Part shown: positions 27,952-36,196 of the stretch, piece after piece
Numbering within the stretch: position 1 is the stretch's first letter
How the letters are laid out: every line of letters begins with the position of its first letter
Origin: Leptospira saintgironsiae
GTDB lineage: Bacteria; Spirochaetota; Leptospiria; Leptospirales; Leptospiraceae
Reading direction: 5' to 3'
Length of the DNA: 64,000 nt
NCBI RefSeq assembly: GCF_002811765.1
Contig: NZ_NPDR01000002.1
Span: 434,001-498,000 of the forward strand
Translations under genes and position numbers: made by a program
Notes under the pieces: generated by a model
The model's database searches: none
What the model was told of the DNA's origin: nothing
Seen by the model: only the letters and a program-made list of their open reading frames with translations

Positions 27952-28623
27952 TTTTTGGAATTTCCACTTAGACCCAGACATAGTATCTGGAGAGCGCCAG
28001 GCATTTATCCAATCCTAGATCTAGAATATTGTTCCAAATTTTCCAAGGACCCGGTCCGTATAGTGGAACTTTGGAATTACCAAAGAGAATGGATCCCATT
28101 CTATCAGATCCGTGCTAAAAAAGAGACTCCCGAAACATTAAAGAAGGTTTATAAAAGTCTTATAGATGCATTTCCTGATTTTCCGATCATACTGAATGAT
28201 TTTTGGAAAGAAGCCTTAGAATGGAGATGTTTTGGACTTCATATCGGAAAAGAAGATTATACTTCTCTTTCCTTCGAAGATAAGAAGAAGGTCCGCTCGA
28301 GTGGATTATACCTAGGCACTTCCTGTCATAATTCTGAAGATATTGCCAATTTAGAACCTGGGGTCTGGGACTATACTGGGCTTGGACCTGTGTATGCAAC
28401 AAGCTCCAAGGATACTGAGGATGTTCCCGTAGGACTTGAAGGCCTGAAAGAAGCCTTACAAATTGCTAAAATACCTGTCACTCCGATCGGGGGGATTGGT
28501 CCTAAACAGATCAGCGAGTTATCAGAGTTAGGCCCATTATCCTATGCAATGATCGCTTCCGCTTCTGAAAGAGATTCCTTTTACGATTGCATTCGTATCC
28601 TTAAGGAGATAAAAAATCCGTAA
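27952..28623 (+). CDS. thiE: Thiamine-phosphate synthase ThiE
   Basis: Joins the thiazole and pyrimidine halves into thiamine phosphate. About 223 residues, TIM barrel: GIYPILDLEYC, IPFYQIRAKKE, FPIILNDFWKEALEWRCFGLHIGKEDYTSL (usually ...ND...GVHLGQ.D), YLGTSCHN, YTGLGPVYATSSKD, and VTPIGGIGPKQISEL. All phosphate-binding and base-binding motifs are recognisable, with some drift. TTG 27952, about 12 bases after GGAGGGGG, is the likely start; the TTG at 27931 would overlap thiS. It forms a two-gene unit with thiS. Confidence 0.87.
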   Translation, partial: FLEFPLRPRHSIWRAPGIYPILDLEYCSKFSKDPVRIVELWNYQREWIPFYQIRAKKETPETLKKVYKSLIDAFPDFPIILNDFWKEALEWRCFGLHIGKEDYTSLSFEDKKKVRSSGLYLGTSCHNSEDIANLEPGVWDYTGLGPVYATSSKDTEDVPVGLEGLKEALQIAKIPVTPIGGIGPKQISELSELGPLSYAMIASASERDSFYDCIRILKEIKNP

Positions 28624-28640
28624 AGGACCTGAGACTTGTA

Positions 28641-28668
28641 AGCCGCCTCTTCCTTGTTTTTGGCGGCT
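28641..28668 (+). other. GC-rich hairpin between thiE and the WecG/TagA gene
   Basis: AGCCGCC (28641-28647) pairs exactly with GGCGGCT (28662-28668) around a 14-base T-rich loop. No T-run follows, so it is not a standard terminator. It may protect the thiE transcript end or attenuate read-through to the next gene. Confidence 0.35.
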
Positions 28669-28700
28669 AAGAATCCCAAGTTTCAATTGACTCACAAATT

Positions 28701-29552
28701 ATGTCCAATAAGATGATCCCTATGAAACAGCCAGGGGAAATACGCCATCTATCTGCCAAGGATGATCGCGACTACTTACTAGATTATCAGACCCTGGATG
28801 TGGATCATTTAGAAAAGGCTCCCATCTTAGGTGTACCTTTTGATAATGCCAGCCTTGATGAGGCAGTGGCAAAAATTTATCATCTCATGGAAGAGAAGGA
28901 TAAATTTCATCATGTTCTTCTTTTGGATCCGATCAAGACAATGGCTGTCCGTAAAGGAAAGAAATTACATCGGATCGCGCAAAAAGCTAGCTTAATTTTG
29001 GCAGAAGGTGCAGGTCTTCAATGGGCCGCTAAAAAATTAGGTGGAGAATTAAAAGAGAGAATTCCAACAATCGCACTCATGATGGACTTGGTCCGTCTTT
29101 GTGAGCTTAGAAATTATTCTATTTTTCTTTTAGGTGGAAAGGAAGAGATCGTCGAGAAGGTTTATTTCAATCTTTCCAGACATTTTCCTGGAGTTCGTAT
29201 TGTAGGACGTCATGCTGGTTACTTAAATACCCAACGTGAGTTGCTTGTTAAAGAATCTATACGCAAGACCAGTCCGAATATTATATTTCTTGCAATGGAT
29301 TTTCCAGACCAAGAGATCTGGGTCGAAAATAATACAGCATTTTTTGGTCACGCAGTTGTGATTGGGGTCGGTCCTGCAATGGACATTCTTTCCGGAAAAG
29401 TAAAAAAGGCTCCGAATGTTTTCAAATTGAAAGGTTTAACTTGGCTTTGGAGAATTATGGTCCGTCCTTGGAGACTAATTCGCCTGAGTAGAATGTTCGG
29501 ATTCTTTATAGTGGTAGCTATCAAATCTCTTTTCGTAAAAAAGAAAAAGTAG
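28701..29552 (+). CDS. WecG/TagA/CpsF-family glycosyltransferase-like protein
   Basis: 283 residues, related to enzymes that add ManNAc-type sugars to polyprenyl-diphospho-GlcNAc. Family features: [113 protein letters not shown]. Two positions differ from the usual pattern: the A-D-G that supplies the catalytic Asp is A-E-G here (Glu102), and the usual Asn in the T-x-N segment is Asp76. The C-terminal helix is amphipathic to hydrophobic, suiting membrane association. The start is uncertain; Met 5 and Met 8 are alternatives. Confidence 0.82.
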   Translation: MSNKMIPMKQPGEIRHLSAKDDRDYLLDYQTLDVDHLEKAPILGVPFDNASLDEAVAKIYHLMEEKDKFHHVLLLDPIKTMAVRKGKKLHRIAQKASLILAEGAGLQWAAKKLGGELKERIPTIALMMDLVRLCELRNYSIFLLGGKEEIVEKVYFNLSRHFPGVRIVGRHAGYLNTQRELLVKESIRKTSPNIIFLAMDFPDQEIWVENNTAFFGHAVVIGVGPAMDILSGKVKKAPNVFKLKGLTWLWRIMVRPWRLIRLSRMFGFFIVVAIKSLFVKKKK

Positions 29553-29564
29553 ATCTCTGCGGCT

Positions 29565-32500
29565 TTACTTACGAACTAGATCCTTAATTGAATCTAAAGT
29601 TGGCGAAACCCAGTCTTCTAAAAGAGGCTCTCTTTTGAGAGCTTCTTTTTTGAATAAAAGATCTTTATTCGCAAGTGAGATTTCGCTCGCCTCGTTGATC
29701 TTACGTGCGGTTTCGATTGCCTTCCAATAATTCTGTAAAGCCTGAGCAGTATAATTTTCTGATTCTTGTGCGTTTGCTTTTTTAGAAAGAGTTTCGTAAC
29801 AAGCGCCAATATTATTATAAGCGGCAGTCAGAGTTTGATACACTTCTTGGTGATATGGATCTTCAGTTTTAGGAGAACTCATTTGAGGAAGTTTTTCTTC
29901 CATATCATCTTTTACTCTTAGGAAATATCCAAGAGCTGTTTTTGTCTGACCAGTATAGAAAAATGCATTTCCTTTTGCCATTAGGAGAGTAGGATTATAA
30001 TATTCGTCCTTATCTTCGAATCCTGTCCAATCCGCTAAAGACTTGTCGAAATCAGAATCCATATATTCGACCCAGCCTTTGAAAAATTTCATTTCTCTCA
30101 GCATGGACGCGGGAAGTTCTCTTCTCCATTTGCGAATTAGATCGAACTTAGGTTCTTCAGAGTCCACTTTTGCAAATTCTTGGAGTGAGTTTCTAAGTTC
30201 GTTTCTACGATTTCTTTTTTCTTCTTCTTCTTTTAAGACAGAAAGACTTTTTCCATCAGATTCAGAACGGGATCGGAATGGATAAATTTTTCTTCCAGGA
30301 AATTCTTTCAGAGAATCCTTATCAGAAAGTCCTGCGGATAATAAATATCTGATCTTTCCTAAATCGAAATGGATACGAGCAGGATTTCCTTCGAATAATG
30401 TTTCGTCTTCGTTTTTCGAGCCAAACCAACGAACACTATTTTCATAACGAGATTCTGCTTCTTTTAAAAGATCTTTTGCTTCTTCAAAATTTCCTACGCG
30501 GATAGAATGTTCTGCGAGTTCGAGAACTGCCAGCCAATGTTTCGGATCTAAAGTAGCTGCCTTTTCGAAGAACCTTCTTGCTTGGCTATTTTCTTTTTGA
30601 GAAAGAAAATATTGTCCACGTTGATAATAACCTTCTGCGTAATCTTTTCCTTCTATCTCAACTCCGGTTCTTTCGTCTTCCATGGACTTTCTGTAGATAG
30701 TATCCAAAAGACGGATCGCACTTTCTTCTATTTCTATTCCGGAAACTTGGTCTACTGGATTGATATTATATTTAATCCTAAGCTCTTCCGGATCGATAGC
30801 TGCATAGAAAGACGCTAACTTTGCAAGAGTATAGAAGGGGAGTTCTGACTCCATGTCTAGATTGTTCCTAAGTAGACGGTGATGATTTAAAACGAATTGA
30901 GGATCCCCACTTTCTTTCCACATTTCCAGATAAGTGGAAACGAGCCCTGCTTGGCCAGGGATACTTTTAGGATTCGCTTCTACAATTCGATTGTAAAAGG
31001 ACGCTGCTTTTCCAAATTCTCTTCTATTATAATATATTTTAGCGATACCTGCAGTAGAATCCTCATCATAAGGACTTTCTCCGTCAGTGAATACCTTGGA
31101 ATAATAATCAACAGCTAACGCGTCGTTTTTATATCTTCCTTTTTTACCTTCGGTTGGTTCTGCAAAATCAGGCATGATCTGAGAATGGAACCAGCCAAGA
31201 TTTCTGTAGGTATTATTATCATGAGCCTTATCTTTCAGTCTCATTGCGAGGAATGCACCAGCGATCAGCACCTTTCTTGGGGTTTTTTCTTGGTCTAAAA
31301 GGAATTTGATCCCTTCTATCCCTTTGTTTATAACCGCGCTGGCTTTCAGTTTTTTGTCATTCCAAGATTCTCCTTGGGCCAATCGAACCATTGGAGATTG
31401 TTCTCTTTTATTCCAAGAATCTAATGTTCCTATTCCGAGATCCGGTTCAATTTTTCCGAATAATTTTTGGAAGGAATATTCGTATTCTCCTGCTCGGCTG
31501 TATTCTACTCCGTACAGGTTCATGTATTTCAGATTATAAGGATCAATATCGAATCCTTTATCATAAGAATCTTCTATACTGATTAGGTATTTTTTTCTGT
31601 CTTCTTCGCCTAAAGTCCCTGCGAATCTTTTGGACCCCATTTCACGGATCTGTTCGAGGCCAGCTTCGTAATTTTGAGCAGCTTGTCTAGGAAGAATGAT
31701 ATGTTTGTAAGTGAAATAACTTCCAAATCCGATCAAAAGTGCAGCAGCAGCGACGAAGAATGTCCTACGGATCTTCTTCCTTCTTTCTAATACACCTTCT
31801 CTTGTATAGATAGGATCAGAAGAAATAATAGGTACACCGTCTGCAGAATAAGCGCCACTTCTATCCGTAAGAGCAACTGTGACTCCTAATGCGGATGATA
31901 AGAATGCAGCAATATCCTCAGGGCTACTTTCTATTTTAATAAGTTCTAATAGATCTCTTTGCGCCTTTTTAGAAAGGCGATCTTGGACAATCGACTCAAT
32001 AACAGTTCTTCGTAGAAGTGGAGGATAACGAAGTATTTCTCTTTGGATGATTGCAAGTTCTTCGTCTGTTAGGGACTTATCTATCTCATCCTTATCTTCT
32101 CCACCTAAAGAACGTAAATCTTCTTCGAATGCAGCGGATCCAAGATCCTCGTCTCCTGAGTCTGAATCTAGATCAGGGGAAAAGCTTGTAAAATCAGAAG
32201 ATTCTGGTACAGATTCCATTTCCATTTGGGAAGCAGGTTCTGCCGCAAAATCAGCAAATGGATCAGATTCAGGAATAGAAGTTGCGCCGGAAAGATCTGA
32301 GAATGGGTCATGGTCTCCGCCAGAAACTGGTGCGAAGTCTGCAAATGGGTCTGAATCTGTAGGAGCTTCGGCAAAATCATTTCCATCAAAATCTCCAGAG
32401 TCAGCTGGTTCCGAATCGAAACCACCTAAGTCTCCGAAATCAGAATCACCGGATGTAGGGGAGGCGCCAAATGGGTCTCCTTCTTCTAAACCGAACTCGT

Positions 32501-33299
32501 CTCCAGGAGTATCTTCCATTCCGGAAGCATCAAATGCTGCAAATGGATCATCGGAGGCTGAAGAAGCAGGAGCACCAAAGTCTTCGAGACCTGAGTCTCC
32601 AGGCTCATCTCCGCCCATACCTGCAAACGGATCTTCCGAAGAATCGGAAGTTCCAGCTCCGAAATCATCCATTCCAAGATCAGAGTCTGCGAATGGATCA
32701 GCACTAGGGGTGGAACCGAAATCTTCTGTAGGCGAAGATTCAAAAGGAGTATCTAGGTCAGGTGTAGAATCAAATCCACCAAATGGATCTTCTTCGCTTG
32801 TAGGAGCTCCGAAATCGTCTAAACCTGCGGAAGGTTCTTCTGGTTCGGAAGGAGCCCCGAAATCATCGAGTCCTGAATCCGCAAATGGATCAGATTCTGC
32901 CTCTGGAGTTGCAAAATCACCGAAATCGTCGGTTGCTGTAGGAGCTTCGTCAAATCCTCCAAAAGGATCTTCTCCCGCATCAGCGCTCGGCTCGCCCCCT
33001 TGAGAGGGCTCAGTTAATAATTCATCAAGATCGATATCATCGTCTTCAGAGAAAGATAATGGCTTTGGTTTTTGGATAGGTGTAGGAGCTTCGTCGTCGC
33101 CTAGATCAAAACTTTCTTCGGATCCTTCTTCCGGTTGATCCTCATCATCGTCCCCAATAGATATAGGAACACCGTATCCCATTTTCTCTCGAAACGAGGA
33201 AAGCATAGGATTCAAATCTTCGGAGGATTCCGGATTCTTGTTCAACGGTTCCAAGATGGAGCGGATCTGATCCAGTTCCTGTTCTGAATAATCAGCCAT
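29565..33299 (-). CDS. Large TPR protein, FlcA-like periplasmic flagellar collar candidate
   Basis: 1244 residues. Residues 1-400 are acidic and carry ten DPF motifs (DPFADF, DPFGGF) spaced through residues 110-365. A helical region follows (ELAIIQREILRYPPLLRRTVIESIV), then one membrane helix (about 508-530, KKIRRTFFVAAAALLIGFGSYFTY) and a periplasmic part of about 700 residues with TPR-like repeats. The arrangement (acidic cytoplasmic N-terminus, single helix, long periplasmic TPR) fits the spirochaete collar protein FlcA (BB0326 in Borrelia), which helps assemble the stator around periplasmic flagella; this identification is from memory of the architecture. It is divergent from a CBM48-type protein gene. 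Confidence 0.65.
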   Translation of the reverse strand: MADYSEQELDQIRSILEPLNKNPESSEDLNPMLSSFREKMGYGVPISIGDDDEDQPEEGSEESFDLGDDEAPTPIQKPKPLSFSEDDDIDLDELLTEPSQGGEPSADAGEDPFGGFDEAPTATDDFGDFATPEAESDPFADSGLDDFGAPSEPEEPSAGLDDFGAPTSEEDPFGGFDSTPDLDTPFESSPTEDFGSTPSADPFADSDLGMDDFGAGTSDSSEDPFAGMGGDEPGDSGLEDFGAPASSASDDPFAAFDASGMEDTPGDEFGLEEGDPFGASPTSGDSDFGDLGGFDSEPADSGDFDGNDFAEAPTDSDPFADFAPVSGGDHDPFSDLSGATSIPESDPFADFAAEPASQMEMESVPESSDFTSFSPDLDSDSGDEDLGSAAFEEDLRSLGGEDKDEIDKSLTDEELAIIQREILRYPPLLRRTVIESIVQDRLSKKAQRDLLELIKIESSPEDIAAFLSSALGVTVALTDRSGAYSADGVPIISSDPIYTREGVLERRKKIRRTFFVAAAALLIGFGSYFTYKHIILPRQAAQNYEAGLEQIREMGSKRFAGTLGEEDRKKYLISIEDSYDKGFDIDPYNLKYMNLYGVEYSRAGEYEYSFQKLFGKIEPDLGIGTLDSWNKREQSPMVRLAQGESWNDKKLKASAVINKGIEGIKFLLDQEKTPRKVLIAGAFLAMRLKDKAHDNNTYRNLGWFHSQIMPDFAEPTEGKKGRYKNDALAVDYYSKVFTDGESPYDEDSTAGIAKIYYNRREFGKAASFYNRIVEANPKSIPGQAGLVSTYLEMWKESGDPQFVLNHHRLLRNNLDMESELPFYTLAKLASFYAAIDPEELRIKYNINPVDQVSGIEIEESAIRLLDTIYRKSMEDERTGVEIEGKDYAEGYYQRGQYFLSQKENSQARRFFEKAATLDPKHWLAVLELAEHSIRVGNFEEAKDLLKEAESRYENSVRWFGSKNEDETLFEGNPARIHFDLGKIRYLLSAGLSDKDSLKEFPGRKIYPFRSRSESDGKSLSVLKEEEEKRNRRNELRNSLQEFAKVDSEEPKFDLIRKWRRELPASMLREMKFFKGWVEYMDSDFDKSLADWTGFEDKDEYYNPTLLMAKGNAFFYTGQTKTALGYFLRVKDDMEEKLPQMSSPKTEDPYHQEVYQTLTAAYNNIGACYETLSKKANAQESENYTAQALQNYWKAIETARKINEASEISLANKDLLFKKEALKREPLLEDWVSPTLDSIKDLVRK

Positions 33300-33373
33300 A
33301 AAGTCCTTCCAATAGTATCGGCTGGTCTCGGAAAGAGCAAAGATTTTTTCCTTATGTCGGATCTATAACTGCC

Positions 33374-33400
33374 CCCGGAAATACGCTTAGGATTTCCGGG
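33374..33400. promoter_or_regulatory. Perfect 9-bp inverted repeat in a divergent promoter region
   Basis: CCCGGAAAT (33374-33382) and ATTTCCGGG (33392-33400) are exact reverse complements separated by 9 bases, 22 bases before the start of the CBM48-type gene and 75 bases from the start of the FlcA-like gene. It may be an operator acting on both genes or a leader hairpin. Confidence 0.4.
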
Positions 33401-33421
33401 AAAACCTACGACAATCGGTTT

Positions 33422-34300
33422 ATGGTGCATAAAGCCAAGGCAGTTGCCTTACTTACCTTAATATTGACCTTCGCGCTTGCTGCGGAGGACGCGGAAGATT
33501 GGATCGGAGCCTTTCGATCAGTGGATTATGAGGAAGGAGAAGAAGCCCTTCCCGAAGAAAAAATTTATTATTTCTGGCAATTGGAAAATTTGAGAAAGGC
33601 TGTCCCGCCTAGATTCATCAGATTTGTGGATACTTTCTCTGCTTTAAAGACCGGAAAATTATTAAACCGCGGAGTTTTATTCAGTTACGAAGGTCTTGCA
33701 AACGACGAGGTAAGCGTTTGTGGAGAATTCAGTCACTGGCAATGTGTTTCCTTACAGAAGAATGATAAGGGAATCTTTTACGGAGTAGTGGATATCCACG
33801 GAGACCAACTCTATGAAGCTAAACCTGCTTATGAATACAAGTTCAAGGTTGACGGCATATTTACACATGATCCTGAAAACTCAGACACTGTAGAAGATGG
33901 AGAAGGTTCCTTAGTTTCCAGGATCGCATTCAGAGAAGGTGGACCTAATAAACAAACAAGTACCAGGGTCTTAGAAGATTCTCCTTACGAAGAAAAAGAA
34001 TTTAGAACTGTAGAATTCAGAATTTATCAACCCCAGGCAGAATCAGTGAGTTTGATCGGAGATTTTAACCATTGGGATCCAGAGTCCGATTTTTTGATCA
34101 AGGAAAGGAATGGAACCTTCAGGGTTGTGAAGAAGTTAAAGCCAGGCGAATACCAATACAACTTCTTAGTCGATGGAAAGATCGTTGTGGATACTTATAA
34201 TCCTCTTACAGTGTTAAGAGAAGACACAGGAGAGATCTCTTCTGCATTATTAGTTCCTACCAGAACCGGAGTTTTGGAAAGAAAGAAGATTGACCCCTAA
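33422..34300 (+). CDS. Periplasmic protein with two CBM48/AMPK-glycogen-binding-like domains
   Basis: 292 residues with a signal peptide (KAVALLTLILTFALAAE). Two related Ig-like E-set domains follow: the first around residues 95-175 (VSVCGEFSHWQCVSL... YEYKFKVDGIFTHDPEN), the second around 200-280 (VSLIGDFNHWDPESDFL... YQYNFLVDGKIVVDTYNP). The F-x-H-W and YxYxFxVDG motifs are those of CBM48 and AMPK beta glycogen-binding modules. No catalytic domain is attached, so it is a binding or structural protein, probably periplasmic. The next gene, 30 bases on, is membrane-anchored and probably co-transcribed. The ligand is unknown. Confidence 0.8.
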   Translation: MVHKAKAVALLTLILTFALAAEDAEDWIGAFRSVDYEEGEEALPEEKIYYFWQLENLRKAVPPRFIRFVDTFSALKTGKLLNRGVLFSYEGLANDEVSVCGEFSHWQCVSLQKNDKGIFYGVVDIHGDQLYEAKPAYEYKFKVDGIFTHDPENSDTVEDGEGSLVSRIAFREGGPNKQTSTRVLEDSPYEEKEFRTVEFRIYQPQAESVSLIGDFNHWDPESDFLIKERNGTFRVVKKLKPGEYQYNFLVDGKIVVDTYNPLTVLREDTGEISSALLVPTRTGVLERKKIDP

Positions 34301-34330
34301 GGCATAAAACGGATTCTTTAGATCCGTTCT

Positions 34331-35053
34331 ATGGAAAAGTTTCGTCTCTCCGTATATTTTGTGATCGGGATAATCATTATCCTGATCGTATTTACCCTTC
34401 TAAAAAGTTGGTTTGTATACGATCGAGGGATTGAGCTTGCAAAACATCCGTCTAACAGCATCCAGACTGTATATGTGGAACCGGACGATGATCTGGTCGA
34501 ACATTCATCTGTAGTTTGGGGAAAATTTTTATACTATCCACTCGGGCTGAATCGGGACAGAGAAAACTTTGGTCCTCGTAAAACTATAAATCATGCCCAA
34601 AACCTCGTATTCGTAGATCTTCAAACAGGAAGAAACCGTAAGGTATTCAATAAGAGTGTATATATCTGGGATTATTTTTACGGAGCTGAACCTGAAAAGC
34701 TGAGTTCAGATTCGGAAACACAGGAAATTTCTGAGGATGTTTTTCCTGGTTTGAAAACTGGAAAAAAATTTGTGATCGTTGGAATGCCCGAGGACACCAA
34801 TAAAGACGGTTATCTAAACCAAAAAGATTCCAAAAAGGTTTTTGTATACGATCCGAACTCTGATGAACTTCTGCCAATTCTTCCCAAAAAATTCTATTTA
34901 GAAAAAATCCTACCGGATACCCCAGAAAACAAACTAGTAATGATCGTAAAAAGGGAAGAAGAGTCGGGTCCCAATAAAAAGAAGCCGAATCTTCCTACAT
35001 TATATATTTATGATACTCTTCAAAAAAGAGGTCAGATGATCGAGCGCCCATAG
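34331..35053 (+). CDS. Membrane-anchored protein with an EF-hand-type loop
   Basis: 240 residues. One N-terminal membrane helix (YFVIGIIIILIVFTLL) anchors a periplasmic domain of beta-strand-rich segments (LVFVDLQTGRNRKVF; FVYDPNSDEL; LYIYDTLQKRG) that resembles a propeller-like or TolB-type repeat. Residues 155-166, DTNKDGYLNQKD, match the EF-hand/dockerin calcium loop (D-x-N-x-D-G-x-L-x-x-x-D). I do not recognise the family. It follows the CBM48-type gene by 30 bases on the same strand. Calcium binding is inferred from the loop only. Confidence 0.7.
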   Translation: MEKFRLSVYFVIGIIIILIVFTLLKSWFVYDRGIELAKHPSNSIQTVYVEPDDDLVEHSSVVWGKFLYYPLGLNRDRENFGPRKTINHAQNLVFVDLQTGRNRKVFNKSVYIWDYFYGAEPEKLSSDSETQEISEDVFPGLKTGKKFVIVGMPEDTNKDGYLNQKDSKKVFVYDPNSDELLPILPKKFYLEKILPDTPENKLVMIVKREEESGPNKKKPNLPTLYIYDTLQKRGQMIERP

Positions 35054-35071
35054 ATAAACTTTGGGCGGCTC
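35042..35071 (+). terminator. GC-rich hairpin between the EF-hand gene and trxB
   Basis: GAGCGCCCA (35042-35050) pairs with TGGGCGGCTC (35062-35071) with a single bulged G; TTCGGTTTT follows. It overlaps the last codons of the plus-strand gene and lies between two convergent genes, where a terminator is expected. Confidence 0.6.
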
Positions 35072-35078
35072 TTCGGTT

Positions 35079-36026
35079 TTACCCTTCCTGAGCTTCTAGC
35101 CATCTTTCTGCTTCCAAAGCAGCCATACATCCGGAACCAGCAGCAGTGATCGCTTGGCGATATGTTTTGTCTTGAACATCTCCTGCAGCAAACACGCCTT
35201 CTACACTTGTGCGAGTTGTGCCTGGAACAGTTTTGATATAACCTGTTTCATCCAGATCCAATTGACCTTCGAAAATTTCAGTATTAGGCTTATGACCGAT
35301 CGCGTAGAACAAACCGCCCACAGCAAGGTCTTTGGTTTTTCCAGTGGTAAGCTCTTTGACGGAAAGGGAAGTGAGTTGGTTTCCATTTCCTTGTGCACCT
35401 TCTACTGCAGTATTCCAGATAATTTCTATCTTAGGATGAGTAGTCGCTCTTTTTTGCATGATCTTAGAAGCTCTTAATGAATCTCTTCTGTGGATCAAAT
35501 ATACTTTAGATGCAAACTTAGTTAAGTGAGCCGCTTCTTCTACTGCGGAATCTCCTCCACCTACAACAGCTAATTCTTTGTTTCTGTAAATTGGAAGTGC
35601 ACCGTCACAAACTGCACATGCAGAAATTCCTTTTTGCCAATAAGAATCTTCACCAGGGATGAACATTCTTTTTGCAGTGGCGCCTGTTGCGATGATTACA
35701 GTTTCTGCTTCAATCAATTCATCGTCTGACCAAATTCGGAAAGGTCTTTTGGAGAAGTCTACTTTGGTGATTGTTTGTGTAATAATTTTAGTGCCGTATT
35801 TTTCAGATTGAGCACGGAACAAATTCGTAAGTTGAGTCCCATCAATTCCTTCCGGAAAGCCTGGGAAATTTTCCACCTCGGTGGTGGTGGTGAGCTGTCC
35901 ACCTGCGGCAATTCCCCCTGCCATAAATCCTTCGTACATAACAGGGTTCAAATTCGCTCTGGCTGCATAAATTGCTGCCGTATGACCCGCAGGACCGGAT
36001 CCAATGATGACTACTTTATGGGGCAT
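35079..36026 (-). CDS. trxB: Thioredoxin reductase
   Basis: Flavoenzyme that reduces thioredoxin with NADPH. 315 residues: an N-terminal FAD motif ([18 protein letters not shown]), [16 protein letters not shown], the redox-active CAVC in [13 protein letters not shown], the NADPH motif [15 protein letters not shown], and the C-terminal [29 protein letters not shown]. All are intact. GAGGAAA precedes the ATG at 36026. A phased array of Fur/PerR-like inverted repeats lies directly upstream (36038-36077), so expression is probably controlled by a peroxide- or metal-sensing repressor. It is convergent with the EF-hand gene. Confidence 0.97.
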   Translation of the reverse strand: MPHKVVIIGSGPAGHTAAIYAARANLNPVMYEGFMAGGIAAGGQLTTTTEVENFPGFPEGIDGTQLTNLFRAQSEKYGTKIITQTITKVDFSKRPFRIWSDDELIEAETVIIATGATAKRMFIPGEDSYWQKGISACAVCDGALPIYRNKELAVVGGGDSAVEEAAHLTKFASKVYLIHRRDSLRASKIMQKRATTHPKIEIIWNTAVEGAQGNGNQLTSLSVKELTTGKTKDLAVGGLFYAIGHKPNTEIFEGQLDLDETGYIKTVPGTTRTSVEGVFAAGDVQDKTYRQAITAAGSGCMAALEAERWLEAQEG

Positions 36027-36037
36027 CTCATTTCCTC

Positions 36038-36077
36038 TAATGATTTAGAATGATTCTAAAATGATTTTATTTTTAGA
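36038..36077 (-). promoter_or_regulatory. Phased Fur/PerR-like operator array before trxB
   Basis: TTAGAATGATTCTAA (36045-36059) is a perfect 7-1-7 inverted repeat, two symmetric changes from the PerR box TTATAATNATTATAA. A second, overlapping repeat, TAAAATGATTTTA (36057-36069), is centred 11 bases away, and a partial one is centred at 36042. The shared ATGATT core recurs at 36040, 36050 and 36061, about one helical turn apart. The array ends 12 bases before the trxB ATG. Confidence 0.65.
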
Positions 36078-36196
36078 CTGGGGAATTGTAAAGTAGATCT
36101 TTTTTTTCCAGAAGAAAGAGTCGGAATTCCAACAGTCCCTTTCCTAGATGAATTGTCTTGTCATCCGGGTAGGAATCCAAATGCTATCCAGTATTC

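Noticed and set aside
32204..32972. DNA-level tandem repeat in the DPF region
   Set aside because: The protein motif recurs, but unit length varies and DNA units differ, so it is a protein motif repeat and not a DNA satellite.
32047..33003. 318-codon Ser/Pro-rich open frame on the plus strand
   Set aside because: It is the antisense of the acidic DPF repeat region of the FlcA-like gene; its Ser/Pro-rich content is a mirror of the Asp/Glu/Gly codons, and no start signal is present.
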